From Paramicrobacterium sp051513965 (GTDB taxonomy: Bacteria > Actinomycetota > Actinomycetes > Actinomycetales > Microbacteriaceae), in the NCBI RefSeq assembly GCF_051513965.1, contig NZ_CP195847.1, forward strand, positions 1,116,001 to 1,180,000: DNA of 64,000 bases, in the 5' to 3' direction. A program made the translations under genes and the position numbers. This document shows, piece after piece, positions 8,966 through 16,514 of this stretch (position 1 is its first letter; every line of letters starts with the position of its first letter). Under the pieces are notes generated by a model that was not told the origin of the DNA, searched no databases, and worked only from the letters and a program-made list of their open reading frames with translations.

Positions 8966-9288
8966 TGGAGGAGACCACTGAGTCGACCGCGCGCGGCCGT
9001 TACAGCGACTGGCCGGAGCTTGCTCTCGCGATCGTGTTCGCATTCTTCTACGCGCTGATCCTGTGGCAGGCGGTCGGCAATCTGATCGGAATGGCCTCGA
9101 TTCTCGGAGGGGTGCTGTCGGGCTTCGGCTGGTTCGTGATCGTCGCTGGTGTCGTGATGCCCGTCGTCTGCTATGTCGGCGCTGTCGTCGTCGGTCGGTC
9201 GATGAGCTACCCGAAGCGGATTCTGGTCTACCTCGTCGGCTTGACCGCCGCAGCGGCCACCTATGTGAGTCTTGTGAGTCTCGTCTGA
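8965..9288 (+). CDS. small integral membrane protein
   Basis: The 107-residue product starts MEETTESTARGRYSDWPEL and contains three probable transmembrane segments (about 17-40, 46-70 and 80-105) rich in Val, Ala and Gly. The start overlaps the preceding stop (TGATG), indicating translational coupling. The gene sits between a membrane protein gene and serA and uses the neighbours' codon style. There is no recognisable domain. A role as a two-protein membrane unit with 8483-8965 is inferred from coupling only. Confidence 0.75.
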   Translation: MEETTESTARGRYSDWPELALAIVFAFFYALILWQAVGNLIGMASILGGVLSGFGWFVIVAGVVMPVVCYVGAVVVGRSMSYPKRILVYLVGLTAAAATYVSLVSLV

Positions 9289-9395
9289 CGTAGCACGTCG
9301 TCACACAGCTCTGCCTGTCCACTAAACTGTCTCGCATCTGCGTCTCACCGTTGCGGCGTCGAAGTCCCATCCGCCGAACCCGTAAGGATATGCCT

Positions 9396-10985
9396 GTGTC
9401 AAAACCGGTCGTGCTGATCGCTGAAGAGCTCTCACCTGCAACCGTCGATGCCCTCGGGCCCGACTTCGAGATCAGAAAGGCCGATGGCACTGACCGCTCG
9501 GCGCTGTTCTCTGCCCTGAGCGAGGCCAATGCGGTGCTGATCCGCTCGGCGACGAAGATGGATGCTGAGGCCATCTCGCACGCGCCTAATCTCAAGGTGA
9601 TCGCCCGCGCGGGTGTCGGCCTCGACAACGTCGACATCAAAGCCGCGACTGCTGCGGGAATCATGGTCGTCAATGCGCCGACCTCGAACATCATCTCGGC
9701 GGCTGAACTCACGGTCGGGCACATTCTGAGCCTCGCCCGTCACATTCCGGCGGCGAACGACTCGCTCCAGGGCGGTGCGTGGAAGCGTTCGTCGTACACG
9801 GGGGTGGAGCTCTACGAGAAGACCGTCGGCATCATCGGGCTCGGTCGCATCGGTGCTCTCATCACGGCGCGTCTCCAGGCCTTCGGCGTCTCCGTCATCG
9901 CGTACGACCCGTACGTCACGAGCGCCCGCGCTCAGCAGCTCGGCGTGCAGCTCGTCACCCTCGATGAGCTGCTTGAGCGCTCGGATTTCATTACCATCCA
10001 CATGCCGAAGACCCCGGAGACGACCGGAATGATCGGCACCGAGCAGCTCGCGAAGATGAAGCCGAGCGCGTTCATCGTGAACGTCGCGCGCGGTGGGCTC
10101 ATCGACGAAAGCGCCCTGTTCGAGGCCCTCTCGGCGAAGACGATCGCGGGAGCGGCGCTCGATGTCTTCGTGACGGAGCCGCCCACGGAATCGCCGCTGC
10201 TCGGTCTCGACAACATCACTGTCACGCCTCACTTGGGTGCGTCCACGGGAGAAGCACAGGAGAAGGCCGGAGTCTCCGTCGCCAAGTCTGTGCGCCTCGC
10301 GCTGAGCGGCGAGCTCGTGCCCGACGCTGTCAACGTCGCGGGAGGTGTCATCGACCCGTACGTTCGTCCCGGCATCCCGCTCGTCGAAAAGCTCGGACAG
10401 GTGTTCTCCGGCCTCACGCACTCGCCGCTCACGAGCGTCGACGTTGAGGTCCACGGCGAGCTCAATGACTACGACGTCAGCGTCTACAAGCTCGCCGCGC
10501 TCAAGGGCATCTTCACGAATGTCGTGAGCGAGACGGTCTCATACGTCAACGCGCCGCTCCTCGCCGAGCAGCGTGGCATCGACGTACGACAGATCGTGGA
10601 TGCCGTCAGCGACGAGTATCGCAACATCATCACGCTCCGCGGTGCGCTGAGCGACGGCTCGCAGATCTCTGTGTCGGGTACCTTGACCGGCACGAAGCAG
10701 ATCGAGAAGATCGTCGGCATCAACGGATACGAGGTCGAGGTTCCGATCGAGAAGCACCACGTGATTCTCTCTTACGCGGATCGCCCCGGCATCGTCGCCG
10801 TCTACGGTCAGAAGTTCGGTGAGGCCGGCGTCAACATTGCGAATATGCAGATCTCGCGCCACGAGGCAGGCGGTGAGGCTCTCAGCGTGCTCACGATCGA
10901 TTCGCCCGCACCCGACGGCGTCCTCGACGCGATCGCCGAGGCGACACAGGCTCGCTTCGTCCGAGAGATCGACATCACCGAGTAA
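9396..10985 (+). CDS. serA: D-3-phosphoglycerate dehydrogenase
   Basis: NAD-dependent oxidation of 3-phosphoglycerate, the first step of serine synthesis. The long form contains the catalytic dehydrogenase domain (NAD motif VGIIGLGRIG at about 145-154, catalytic His in VTPHLGAST near 280), an intervening domain, and a C-terminal ACT domain (SYADRPGIVAVYGQ to the end) that senses serine. The GTG at 9396 is chosen over the ATG six bases earlier because AAGGA (9384-9388) is only one base from that ATG but seven from the GTG. That gives 529 residues, the usual actinobacterial length. A -10-like TAAACT lies at 9323-9328. A strong terminator follows the stop. Confidence 0.93.
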   Translation: MSKPVVLIAEELSPATVDALGPDFEIRKADGTDRSALFSALSEANAVLIRSATKMDAEAISHAPNLKVIARAGVGLDNVDIKAATAAGIMVVNAPTSNIISAAELTVGHILSLARHIPAANDSLQGGAWKRSSYTGVELYEKTVGIIGLGRIGALITARLQAFGVSVIAYDPYVTSARAQQLGVQLVTLDELLERSDFITIHMPKTPETTGMIGTEQLAKMKPSAFIVNVARGGLIDESALFEALSAKTIAGAALDVFVTEPPTESPLLGLDNITVTPHLGASTGEAQEKAGVSVAKSVRLALSGELVPDAVNVAGGVIDPYVRPGIPLVEKLGQVFSGLTHSPLTSVDVEVHGELNDYDVSVYKLAALKGIFTNVVSETVSYVNAPLLAEQRGIDVRQIVDAVSDEYRNIITLRGALSDGSQISVSGTLTGTKQIEKIVGINGYEVEVPIEKHHVILSYADRPGIVAVYGQKFGEAGVNIANMQISRHEAGGEALSVLTIDSPAPDGVLDAIAEATQARFVREIDITE

Positions 10986-10999
10986 GGCACTTGAGGATC

Positions 11000-11031
11000 G
11001 AGGGCGGCGGAGAACCTTCTCCGCCGCCCTC
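11000..11031 (+). terminator. terminator hairpin after serA
   Basis: A perfect 14-bp inverted repeat (11000-11013 with 11018-11031, loop ACCT) starts 14 bases after the serA stop. The arm is very G/C rich (GAGGGCGGCGGAGA). It lacks a clean T-run (CGTCGTT follows). Confidence 0.82.
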
Positions 11032-11070
11032 GTCGTTCCCGTACGTGTTCGGACGCTGGTAAATTGGTTC

Positions 11071-11262
11071 GTGACGCCGCCGGCGACCATATCGACGGCA
11101 TCACGCCGACAGTGCAGACTCACTCAGCGCACGAATCGGATTCTCGGCCCCGCACGATCGGGCTTCACCTCGCATCGCGCCGTCGCGACACGTCCTCCCA
11201 GAATGGATTCGACGTCGCGCGAGGGCTCTGCTCCCACGCACTCCTCCAAGGAATCTGTATGA
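11071..11262 (+). other. possible upstream open frame (63 codons) before ilvE copy 1
   Basis: A GTG at 11071 follows a -10-like TAAATT (11060-11065) by five bases. Its frame runs to a TGA at 11260-11262 that overlaps the ilvE ATG (ATGA). The position would allow leaderless initiation and coupling to ilvE. However, the frame uses rare codons (ATA, AGA, CGA) and is not enriched in branched-chain codons, so it may simply be an open stretch of a roughly 190-nt untranslated leader. Confidence 0.25.
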
Positions 11263-12365
11263 CACTCACGGTCGCCGCAGCAGCACCCGCATTCTCCCGT
11301 CTGCCCTCATCCTCGCCGCTCTCGGCGGAGGAGCGCGACGCGATTCTCGCCGAGCCCGGGTTCGGCCGCCATTTCACCGATCACATGGTCGCGATCGATT
11401 GGACCGAGGATGCCGGCTGGCACGATGCACGCGTGCAGCCGTACGGTCCGCTGCAGATGGATCCGGCCTCGGCAGTGCTCCACTACGCTCAGGAGATCTT
11501 CGAAGGGCTGAAGGCGTACCGGCACGCTGATGGTTCGGTGTGGACGTTCCGCCCGGACATGAACGCGCGTCGTTTCCAACGTTCGGCCCGGCGTCTCGCA
11601 CTTCCAGAGTTGCCGGTCGAGGATTTCCTCGCCTCCCTGTCGGAGATCGTCGCGGCAGACGCAGCCTGGATTCCGACGGGCGGAGAGCACAGTCTCTACC
11701 TGCGTCCGTTCATGATCGCCAACGAAACCTTCCTAGGGGTGAGGCCTGCTTGTCGCGCAGCGTATTTTGTGATTGCGTCTCCGGCTGGTCCGTATTTTTC
11801 GGGTGGTGTGACGCCGGTGTCGATTTGGTTGTCGACGGAGTTTTCGCGTGCTGGTCGTGGGGGGACTGGTGCGGCGAAGTGTGGTGGGAATTATGCGGCG
11901 TCGTTGTTGCCTCAGGAGGAGGCGGCGGCGAATGGGTGTTCGCAGGTTCTGTTTTTGGATGCTGAGTCGGGTCGTCATGTTGATGAGCTGGGCGGCATGA
12001 ATGTGTTCTTCGTGATGGGGGACAGGTTGGTGACGCCGGCGACGTCGGGGAGCATTCTTGAGGGTGTGACGCGGGATAGTGTGATTCAGTTGGCGCGGGA
12101 TCGTGGTCTTGTGGTTCAGGAGCGTGATTTCACGTTGGATGAGTGGCGTGATGGTGTGGAGTCTGGGCGGATCACTGAGGTGTTCGCGTGTGGGACTGCT
12201 GCTGTGATTACGCCGATTGCTCAGGTGAAGGGGCCTGATTTTGCGTTTGGTGAGGCGGATGCTCCGGCGGGTGAGGTGACGATGTCGCTGCGTCAGGAGT
12301 TGACGGATATTCAGTATGGTCGTGCGGAGGATCGGCACGGCTGGCTTTACCGACTCGACAGCTGA
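11259..12365 (+). CDS. ilvE: branched-chain amino acid aminotransferase, copy 1 (mosaic)
   Basis: PLP fold-type IV transaminase that interconverts branched-chain 2-keto acids and valine, leucine or isoleucine with glutamate. The 368-residue product has HDARVQPYGPL and IFEGLKAYRHADGS in the N-half. The PLP-binding lysine is K207 in GTGAAKCGGNYAASL. AAGGA at 11248-11252 supports the ATG at 11259. Residues 168-368 and the DNA encoding them are identical to copy 2. Just before the junction this copy reads GVRPACRAAYF where copy 2 reads GVRAAHTVAYF. Codon use switches at the junction from C/G-ending to G/T-ending. It appears to have its own transcript after the serA terminator. Confidence 0.92.
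   Translation: MTLTVAAAAPAFSRLPSSSPLSAEERDAILAEPGFGRHFTDHMVAIDWTEDAGWHDARVQPYGPLQMDPASAVLHYAQEIFEGLKAYRHADGSVWTFRPDMNARRFQRSARRLALPELPVEDFLASLSEIVAADAAWIPTGGEHSLYLRPFMIANETFLGVRPACRAAYFVIASPAGPYFSGGVTPVSIWLSTEFSRAGRGGTGAAKCGGNYAASLLPQEEAAANGCSQVLFLDAESGRHVDELGGMNVFFVMGDRLVTPATSGSILEGVTRDSVIQLARDRGLVVQERDFTLDEWRDGVESGRITEVFACGTAAVITPIAQVKGPDFAFGEADAPAGEVTMSLRQELTDIQYGRAEDRHGWLYRLDS
11498..11599 (+). repeat. second near-identical patch between ilvE copies (copy 1 side)
   Basis: This 102-bp stretch matches 13772-13873 at the same 2,274-bp offset with about six mismatches by eye, including a 32-bp exact run. The DNA on both sides is clearly more diverged. It reads like a short, older conversion tract. 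Confidence 0.6.
11760..12365 (+). repeat. 606-bp perfect direct repeat, ilvE copy 1
   Basis: Read base by base against 14034-14639, this block shows no difference. It starts at codon 168 and ends exactly at the TGA; the bases after the stop differ (GGCGCC here, CGAAAG in the other copy). About 185 of 202 codons end in G or T, and the first 77 all do. Leucine is often TTG. The surrounding genes mostly end in C or G. Confidence 0.97.
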
Positions 12366-12444
12366 GGCGCCGTCTGCGGTCGGCTTCCGTGATGCTCGGC
12401 GGTAGGCTTGAGAGCACATTGACGTCACGTTTCTTGGGAGCCAC

Positions 12445-13533
12445 ATGTCACGCACGCTGTCACTCGCCGTCATCCCCGGAGATGGAATCGGCCCGGAGGT
12501 TGTCGCTGAAGCGGAGAAGGTGCTCGACCGGGCGCTCGAGGGCAGCGAGGTCACGCTGGCCAAGAAGCGCTTCTCTCTGGGAGCGGCTCGGTATCTGGAG
12601 ACAGGCGATGTGCTGACGGATGCCGATCTCGCGGCGATCTCCGAAACCGACGCGATCCTGCTCGGGGCGGTCGGAGGGCACCCGGGTGACCCTCGCCTCA
12701 AAGACGCCAACATCGAGCGCGGTCTCCTGCTCCGACTGCGCTTCAGCCTCGACCACTATGTGAATCTGCGGCCCACTCGGGTGTACCCCGGCGTTCCCAG
12801 TCCGCTGCGCGAGGCCGGCGAGGTCGACTTCGTCGTCGTGCGCGAGGGGACCGAGGGCCCGTACGTCGGCAACGGCGGCAGCATCCGTCAGGGCACGGCG
12901 AATGAGATCGCCAATGAGGTGTCGGTGAACACCGCATACGGTGTGGAGCGAGCGGTCCGCTACGCCTTCGCGAAGGCAGCATCGCGTCGAAAGCGCCTCA
13001 CGCTCGTGCACAAGACCAACGTGCTCGTCTTCGCGGGGTCGCTCTGGAAGCGGACCGTGGATGCCGTCGCGGCGGAGTTCCCCGATGTGGCGGTCGACTA
13101 TCTCCACGTCGACGCGGCGACGATCTTCATGGTGACCGATCCCGCCCGCTTCGACGTGATCGTCACGGACAACCTGTTCGGTGACATCCTCACCGATCTG
13201 GCGGGAGCCATCAGCGGCGGCATCGGCCTCTCGGCATCCGGCAACATCAATCCCGAAGGCACATTCCCCAGCATGTTCGAACCCGTGCACGGCTCTGCCC
13301 CCGATATCGCGGGTCAGCAGAAGGCCGACCCGACGGCGGCCATCCTCTCCGTCGCGCTCATGCTCGAGCACTTCGGGCTGGCCGAGCGCGCCGCCGCGGT
13401 GACCGCTGCCGTAGAGGCAGACATCGCGGAGCGCGAGGGAGCGACCCGAACAACGACTGAGATCGGCGATGCCATCGCCGCACGCCTCGATGGAGAGGCT
13501 CTCGAATCCGCATCGACACCCAAGGAACACTGA
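12445..13533 (+). CDS. leuB: 3-isopropylmalate dehydrogenase
   Basis: NAD-dependent oxidative decarboxylation of 3-isopropylmalate in leucine synthesis. The 362-residue product starts MSRTLSLAVIPGDGIGPEVV. It carries the isopropylmalate/isocitrate dehydrogenase features: LLLRLRFSLDHYVNLRP for substrate contacts, TDNLFGDILTDLAG with metal-binding Asp residues, and EPVHGSAPDIAGQ for NAD binding. A -10-like TAGGCT lies at 12403-12408, and a weak GGGAG site precedes the ATG. The stop overlaps the start of ilvE copy 2 (TGATG), so leuB and that ilvE are translationally coupled. It lies between two direct repeats that could delete it. Confidence 0.95.
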   Translation: MSRTLSLAVIPGDGIGPEVVAEAEKVLDRALEGSEVTLAKKRFSLGAARYLETGDVLTDADLAAISETDAILLGAVGGHPGDPRLKDANIERGLLLRLRFSLDHYVNLRPTRVYPGVPSPLREAGEVDFVVVREGTEGPYVGNGGSIRQGTANEIANEVSVNTAYGVERAVRYAFAKAASRRKRLTLVHKTNVLVFAGSLWKRTVDAVAAEFPDVAVDYLHVDAATIFMVTDPARFDVIVTDNLFGDILTDLAGAISGGIGLSASGNINPEGTFPSMFEPVHGSAPDIAGQQKADPTAAILSVALMLEHFGLAERAAAVTAAVEADIAEREGATRTTTEIGDAIAARLDGEALESASTPKEH

Positions 13534-14639
13534 TGACCACTGCCACCGGCGCCGCGCCTCTCGAGTTCGCGCGCACACTCAACCCTCGCCCGGCCAGTGA
13601 CGCGGAGCGCGATGCCGTTCTCGCGAACCCCGGCTTCGGCATCCACTTCTCTGATCACATGGTCGCGATCGACTGGACGATCGACGCGGGCTGGCACGAT
13701 GCGCGTGTGCAGCCGTACGGGCCGCTTCAGCTCGATCCCGGATCAGCCGTTCTGCACTATGCGCAGGAGGTCTTCGAAGGGCTGAAGGCGTATCGGCACG
13801 CTGATGGTTCGGTGTGGACGTTCCGTCCCGAGATGAACGCGCGTCGTCTCCAGCGTTCGGCCCGGCGTCTCGCGCTGCCGGAGCTTCCCGTGGAGGACTT
13901 CCTCGCATCGCTCAAGGAGATCATCGCGGTCGATGAATCCTGGGTTCCTTCCGACGGCGACGCGAGTCTGTATCTTCGTCCGTTCATGATCGCGAATGAG
14001 ACGTTCCTCGGTGTTCGTGCGGCGCACACTGTCGCGTATTTTGTGATTGCGTCTCCGGCTGGTCCGTATTTTTCGGGTGGTGTGACGCCGGTGTCGATTT
14101 GGTTGTCGACGGAGTTTTCGCGTGCTGGTCGTGGGGGGACTGGTGCGGCGAAGTGTGGTGGGAATTATGCGGCGTCGTTGTTGCCTCAGGAGGAGGCGGC
14201 GGCGAATGGGTGTTCGCAGGTTCTGTTTTTGGATGCTGAGTCGGGTCGTCATGTTGATGAGCTGGGCGGCATGAATGTGTTCTTCGTGATGGGGGACAGG
14301 TTGGTGACGCCGGCGACGTCGGGGAGCATTCTTGAGGGTGTGACGCGGGATAGTGTGATTCAGTTGGCGCGGGATCGTGGTCTTGTGGTTCAGGAGCGTG
14401 ATTTCACGTTGGATGAGTGGCGTGATGGTGTGGAGTCTGGGCGGATCACTGAGGTGTTCGCGTGTGGGACTGCTGCTGTGATTACGCCGATTGCTCAGGT
14501 GAAGGGGCCTGATTTTGCGTTTGGTGAGGCGGATGCTCCGGCGGGTGAGGTGACGATGTCGCTGCGTCAGGAGTTGACGGATATTCAGTATGGTCGTGCG
14601 GAGGATCGGCACGGCTGGCTTTACCGACTCGACAGCTGA
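13533..14639 (+). CDS. ilvE: branched-chain amino acid aminotransferase, copy 2
   Basis: Second 368-residue PLP transaminase of the same family, coupled to leuB through a TGATG overlap and so placed to make leucine from the leuB-derived keto acid. Residues 1-22 differ strongly from copy 1, 23-167 are similar with scattered differences, and 168-368 are identical at DNA level. K207 is the expected Schiff-base lysine. The junction region here (GVRAAHTVAYF) looks like the ordinary family sequence, so this copy may be the source and copy 1 the recipient of the shared half. The codon switch to G/T endings begins a few codons earlier here than in copy 1. Confidence 0.93.
   Translation: MTTATGAAPLEFARTLNPRPASDAERDAVLANPGFGIHFSDHMVAIDWTIDAGWHDARVQPYGPLQLDPGSAVLHYAQEVFEGLKAYRHADGSVWTFRPEMNARRLQRSARRLALPELPVEDFLASLKEIIAVDESWVPSDGDASLYLRPFMIANETFLGVRAAHTVAYFVIASPAGPYFSGGVTPVSIWLSTEFSRAGRGGTGAAKCGGNYAASLLPQEEAAANGCSQVLFLDAESGRHVDELGGMNVFFVMGDRLVTPATSGSILEGVTRDSVIQLARDRGLVVQERDFTLDEWRDGVESGRITEVFACGTAAVITPIAQVKGPDFAFGEADAPAGEVTMSLRQELTDIQYGRAEDRHGWLYRLDS
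13772..13873 (+). repeat. second near-identical patch between ilvE copies (copy 2 side)
   Basis: Partner of 11498-11599, at the same offset as the 606-bp repeat, with about six mismatches by eye. Confidence 0.6.
14034..14639 (+). repeat. 606-bp perfect direct repeat, ilvE copy 2
   Basis: Identical to 11760-12365 in the same orientation, 2,274 bp away. It encodes residues 168-368, including the PLP lysine and the whole C-terminal half. Confidence 0.97.
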
Positions 14640-14653
14640 CGAAAGGACCTCGA

Positions 14654-15412
14654 GTGAAGATCGCACGGTTCAGCCACGACAACGCCATCAACTACGGCGT
14701 ACTCGACGGCACAGACCTCGTCGTTCTCGACGGAGACCCGATGTTCGCGGGGTACAACCCCACGGGCGAGCGAGTTCCCTTGGAGAACGCGACCCTGCTG
14801 GCTCCCGTGATCCCGCGATCGAAGGTCGTCGCGGTCGGGCGCAACTATCACGACCATGCGAAGGAGATGGGCGGGGAGGTCCCGGACGAACCGCTGCTGT
14901 TCTTGAAACCGAACACCTCTGTGATTGGGCCGCACGACGCAATCGTCCTGCCGGAGCTCTCGGATCGCGTGGAGCACGAGGGCGAGCTGGCGATCGTGAT
15001 CGGGAGCATTGCGCGCAACGTCCCCGCGAAAGACGCCGCGAGCGTCGTCTTCGGTTACACGGCAGCGAACGATGTGACCGCACGGGATCTCCAGCGAAAG
15101 GATCCTCAGTGGACGCGGGCGAAGGGATTCGACACATTCTGTCCTCTGGGCCCTGTGATCGAGACGGAGTTCACACCGACCGAGGGCACGATTGAGACAC
15201 GCGTGAACGGTGAGGTGCGTCAGAACGGGTCTCTGGCCGACATGATCCACTCGGTGGGAACCATCGTCGAGTACGCATCGGCCGTGTTCACGCTGCTTCC
15301 CGGCGACGTGATCCTCACCGGAACACCGGCGGGAGTCGGCCCCCTCGCGAGCGGCGATACGGTCGAGGTGGAGATCTCGAATATCGGCATTCTCAGCAAC
15401 CCTGTAGCCTGA
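14654..15412 (+). CDS. fumarylacetoacetate hydrolase (FAH) fold protein
   Basis: Metal-dependent FAH-fold enzyme of 252 residues. Members act as hydrolases, isomerases or decarboxylases of oxo-acids; the true substrate here is unknown. The metal ligands fit E109 and E111 in VEHEGELAIVIG and D140 in ANDVTARD. GRNYHDHAKEMG and GDVILTGTPAGVG are further family motifs. GAAAGGA at 14641-14647 fixes the GTG start, 14 bases after ilvE copy 2, so it belongs to the leuB-ilvE transcript. In Mycobacterium tuberculosis the equivalent gene sits directly beside gltX; here the mevalonate operon lies between them. Confidence 0.88.
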   Translation: MKIARFSHDNAINYGVLDGTDLVVLDGDPMFAGYNPTGERVPLENATLLAPVIPRSKVVAVGRNYHDHAKEMGGEVPDEPLLFLKPNTSVIGPHDAIVLPELSDRVEHEGELAIVIGSIARNVPAKDAASVVFGYTAANDVTARDLQRKDPQWTRAKGFDTFCPLGPVIETEFTPTEGTIETRVNGEVRQNGSLADMIHSVGTIVEYASAVFTLLPGDVILTGTPAGVGPLASGDTVEVEISNIGILSNPVA

Positions 15413-15551
15413 TCCGCCCGTTCTCGGAGCTGAGTGGCGCTAAGCTGTACGCTGAAAACTTGCTCCATCGTGATGGCAGTCGCGCCGTTCGATGTCGAGG
15501 AGAGTCCCGGTCGACGCCGACGGGCGAGAACAGATCAGGACAAGGCACTAC

Positions 15552-16514
15552 ATGCACCAACCCGCGCGAACGGCGGAGGGATCCGCCCATGCAAAGACGA
15601 TCCTGCTCGGCGAGCACGCCGTCGTCTACGGTCGTCCGGCGATCGCGTTTCCTGTCGCATCGCTGACGCTCCACGCGGAGGCGAGCAGCATTCCCGCGGG
15701 GCTCACACTCGACACGCTGTACCAGACGGGCGCCGTGGTCGCTGACGGAGACACGAACACGCTGAAAGAACGCCTCGCGGAGATCGCGCTGCGCCGCACT
15801 CTCGACCACCTCGGGCTCCCGCACGACCGCGTCGCCGTCCGTGTCACGGGGAGCATTCCCGCAGCACGCGGCCTCGGCTCGAGCGCCGCGGTCGCTCACG
15901 CCGTCGCCGTTGCTGTCGCGCGCCTGAACGAGGCTGACCTCACCCCCGCTCAGCAGTTCGCCATCGTGCAGGACGTGGAGCGTGTGGCTCACGGAACACC
16001 GAGCGGACTCGACGCGCGGGCGACCATGGCAGACGGACCGATCTGGTTCGATCACGGTGAGGCCTCGCCGCTGGCGTCAGAGGGTGTGGCCGGGCTCGTC
16101 GTCGCGGACACCGGGGCCCCGGGGCGCACATCGACAGCGGTGGCCGAGGTTCGCCGCCGTCGAGAGCAGAACCCTCAGGCCGTCGATTCAGCATTCGACG
16201 AGATCGCTCAGCTGACGCGTGACGCGCGCGCCGATCTGAGGGACGGCGACACCGCGACTCTCGGTGCCCGAATGAACGTCTGCCACGGCATCCTCAGCGA
16301 GCTCGGCGTCAGCAGTTCAGACTTAGACCGACTTGTGCAAGCCGCTCGCGACGCCGGTGCGGTAGGTGCGAAACTGACCGGAGGCGGCCAAGGCGGATGC
16401 ATCATCGCTCTCGCGCCGTCTGATGCGGAGGTCCCCGCGCTCGCGCAGGCTCTCGCCGACGCGGGCGCCCGAGGCGTGTGGCCGGTCTCCGCACGAGAGG
16501 AGGATGCCGCGTGA
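15552..16514 (+). CDS. mvaK1: mevalonate kinase
   Basis: GHMP-family kinase that phosphorylates mevalonate with ATP, the first gene of the mevalonate operon. The 320-residue product has AKTILLGEHAVVYG near the N-terminus, the ATP-binding GLGSSAAVAHAVA around 107-119, and the third GHMP motif KLTGGGQGGCI around 275. The ATG at 15552 is preferred to the in-frame ATG at 15492 because it has AGGACAAGG upstream and removes a 20-residue extension without family character. The region 15413-15551 holds -10-like TAAGCT (15441-15446) and TACGCT (15448-15453), so the transcript has a leader of about 90 nt. Its stop overlaps mvaD. Confidence 0.93.
   Translation: MHQPARTAEGSAHAKTILLGEHAVVYGRPAIAFPVASLTLHAEASSIPAGLTLDTLYQTGAVVADGDTNTLKERLAEIALRRTLDHLGLPHDRVAVRVTGSIPAARGLGSSAAVAHAVAVAVARLNEADLTPAQQFAIVQDVERVAHGTPSGLDARATMADGPIWFDHGEASPLASEGVAGLVVADTGAPGRTSTAVAEVRRRREQNPQAVDSAFDEIAQLTRDARADLRDGDTATLGARMNVCHGILSELGVSSSDLDRLVQAARDAGAVGAKLTGGGQGGCIIALAPSDAEVPALAQALADAGARGVWPVSAREEDAA

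Noticed and set aside
11733..12713. Long open frame on the minus strand across ilvE copy 1 (over 300 codons), repeated at 13743-14666 across copy 2
   Set aside because: It exists because the shared ilvE block lacks C and A at third positions, which removes stop codons on the opposite strand. Its protein is low-complexity (Arg, His, Thr) and the sense frame encodes intact IlvE.
15460..15666. TTG frame of 68 codons before and across the start of mvaK1, six bases after TACGCT
   Set aside because: It is out of frame with mvaK1, Arg/Ser-rich and runs into the conserved kinase region, so it is better explained as chance.
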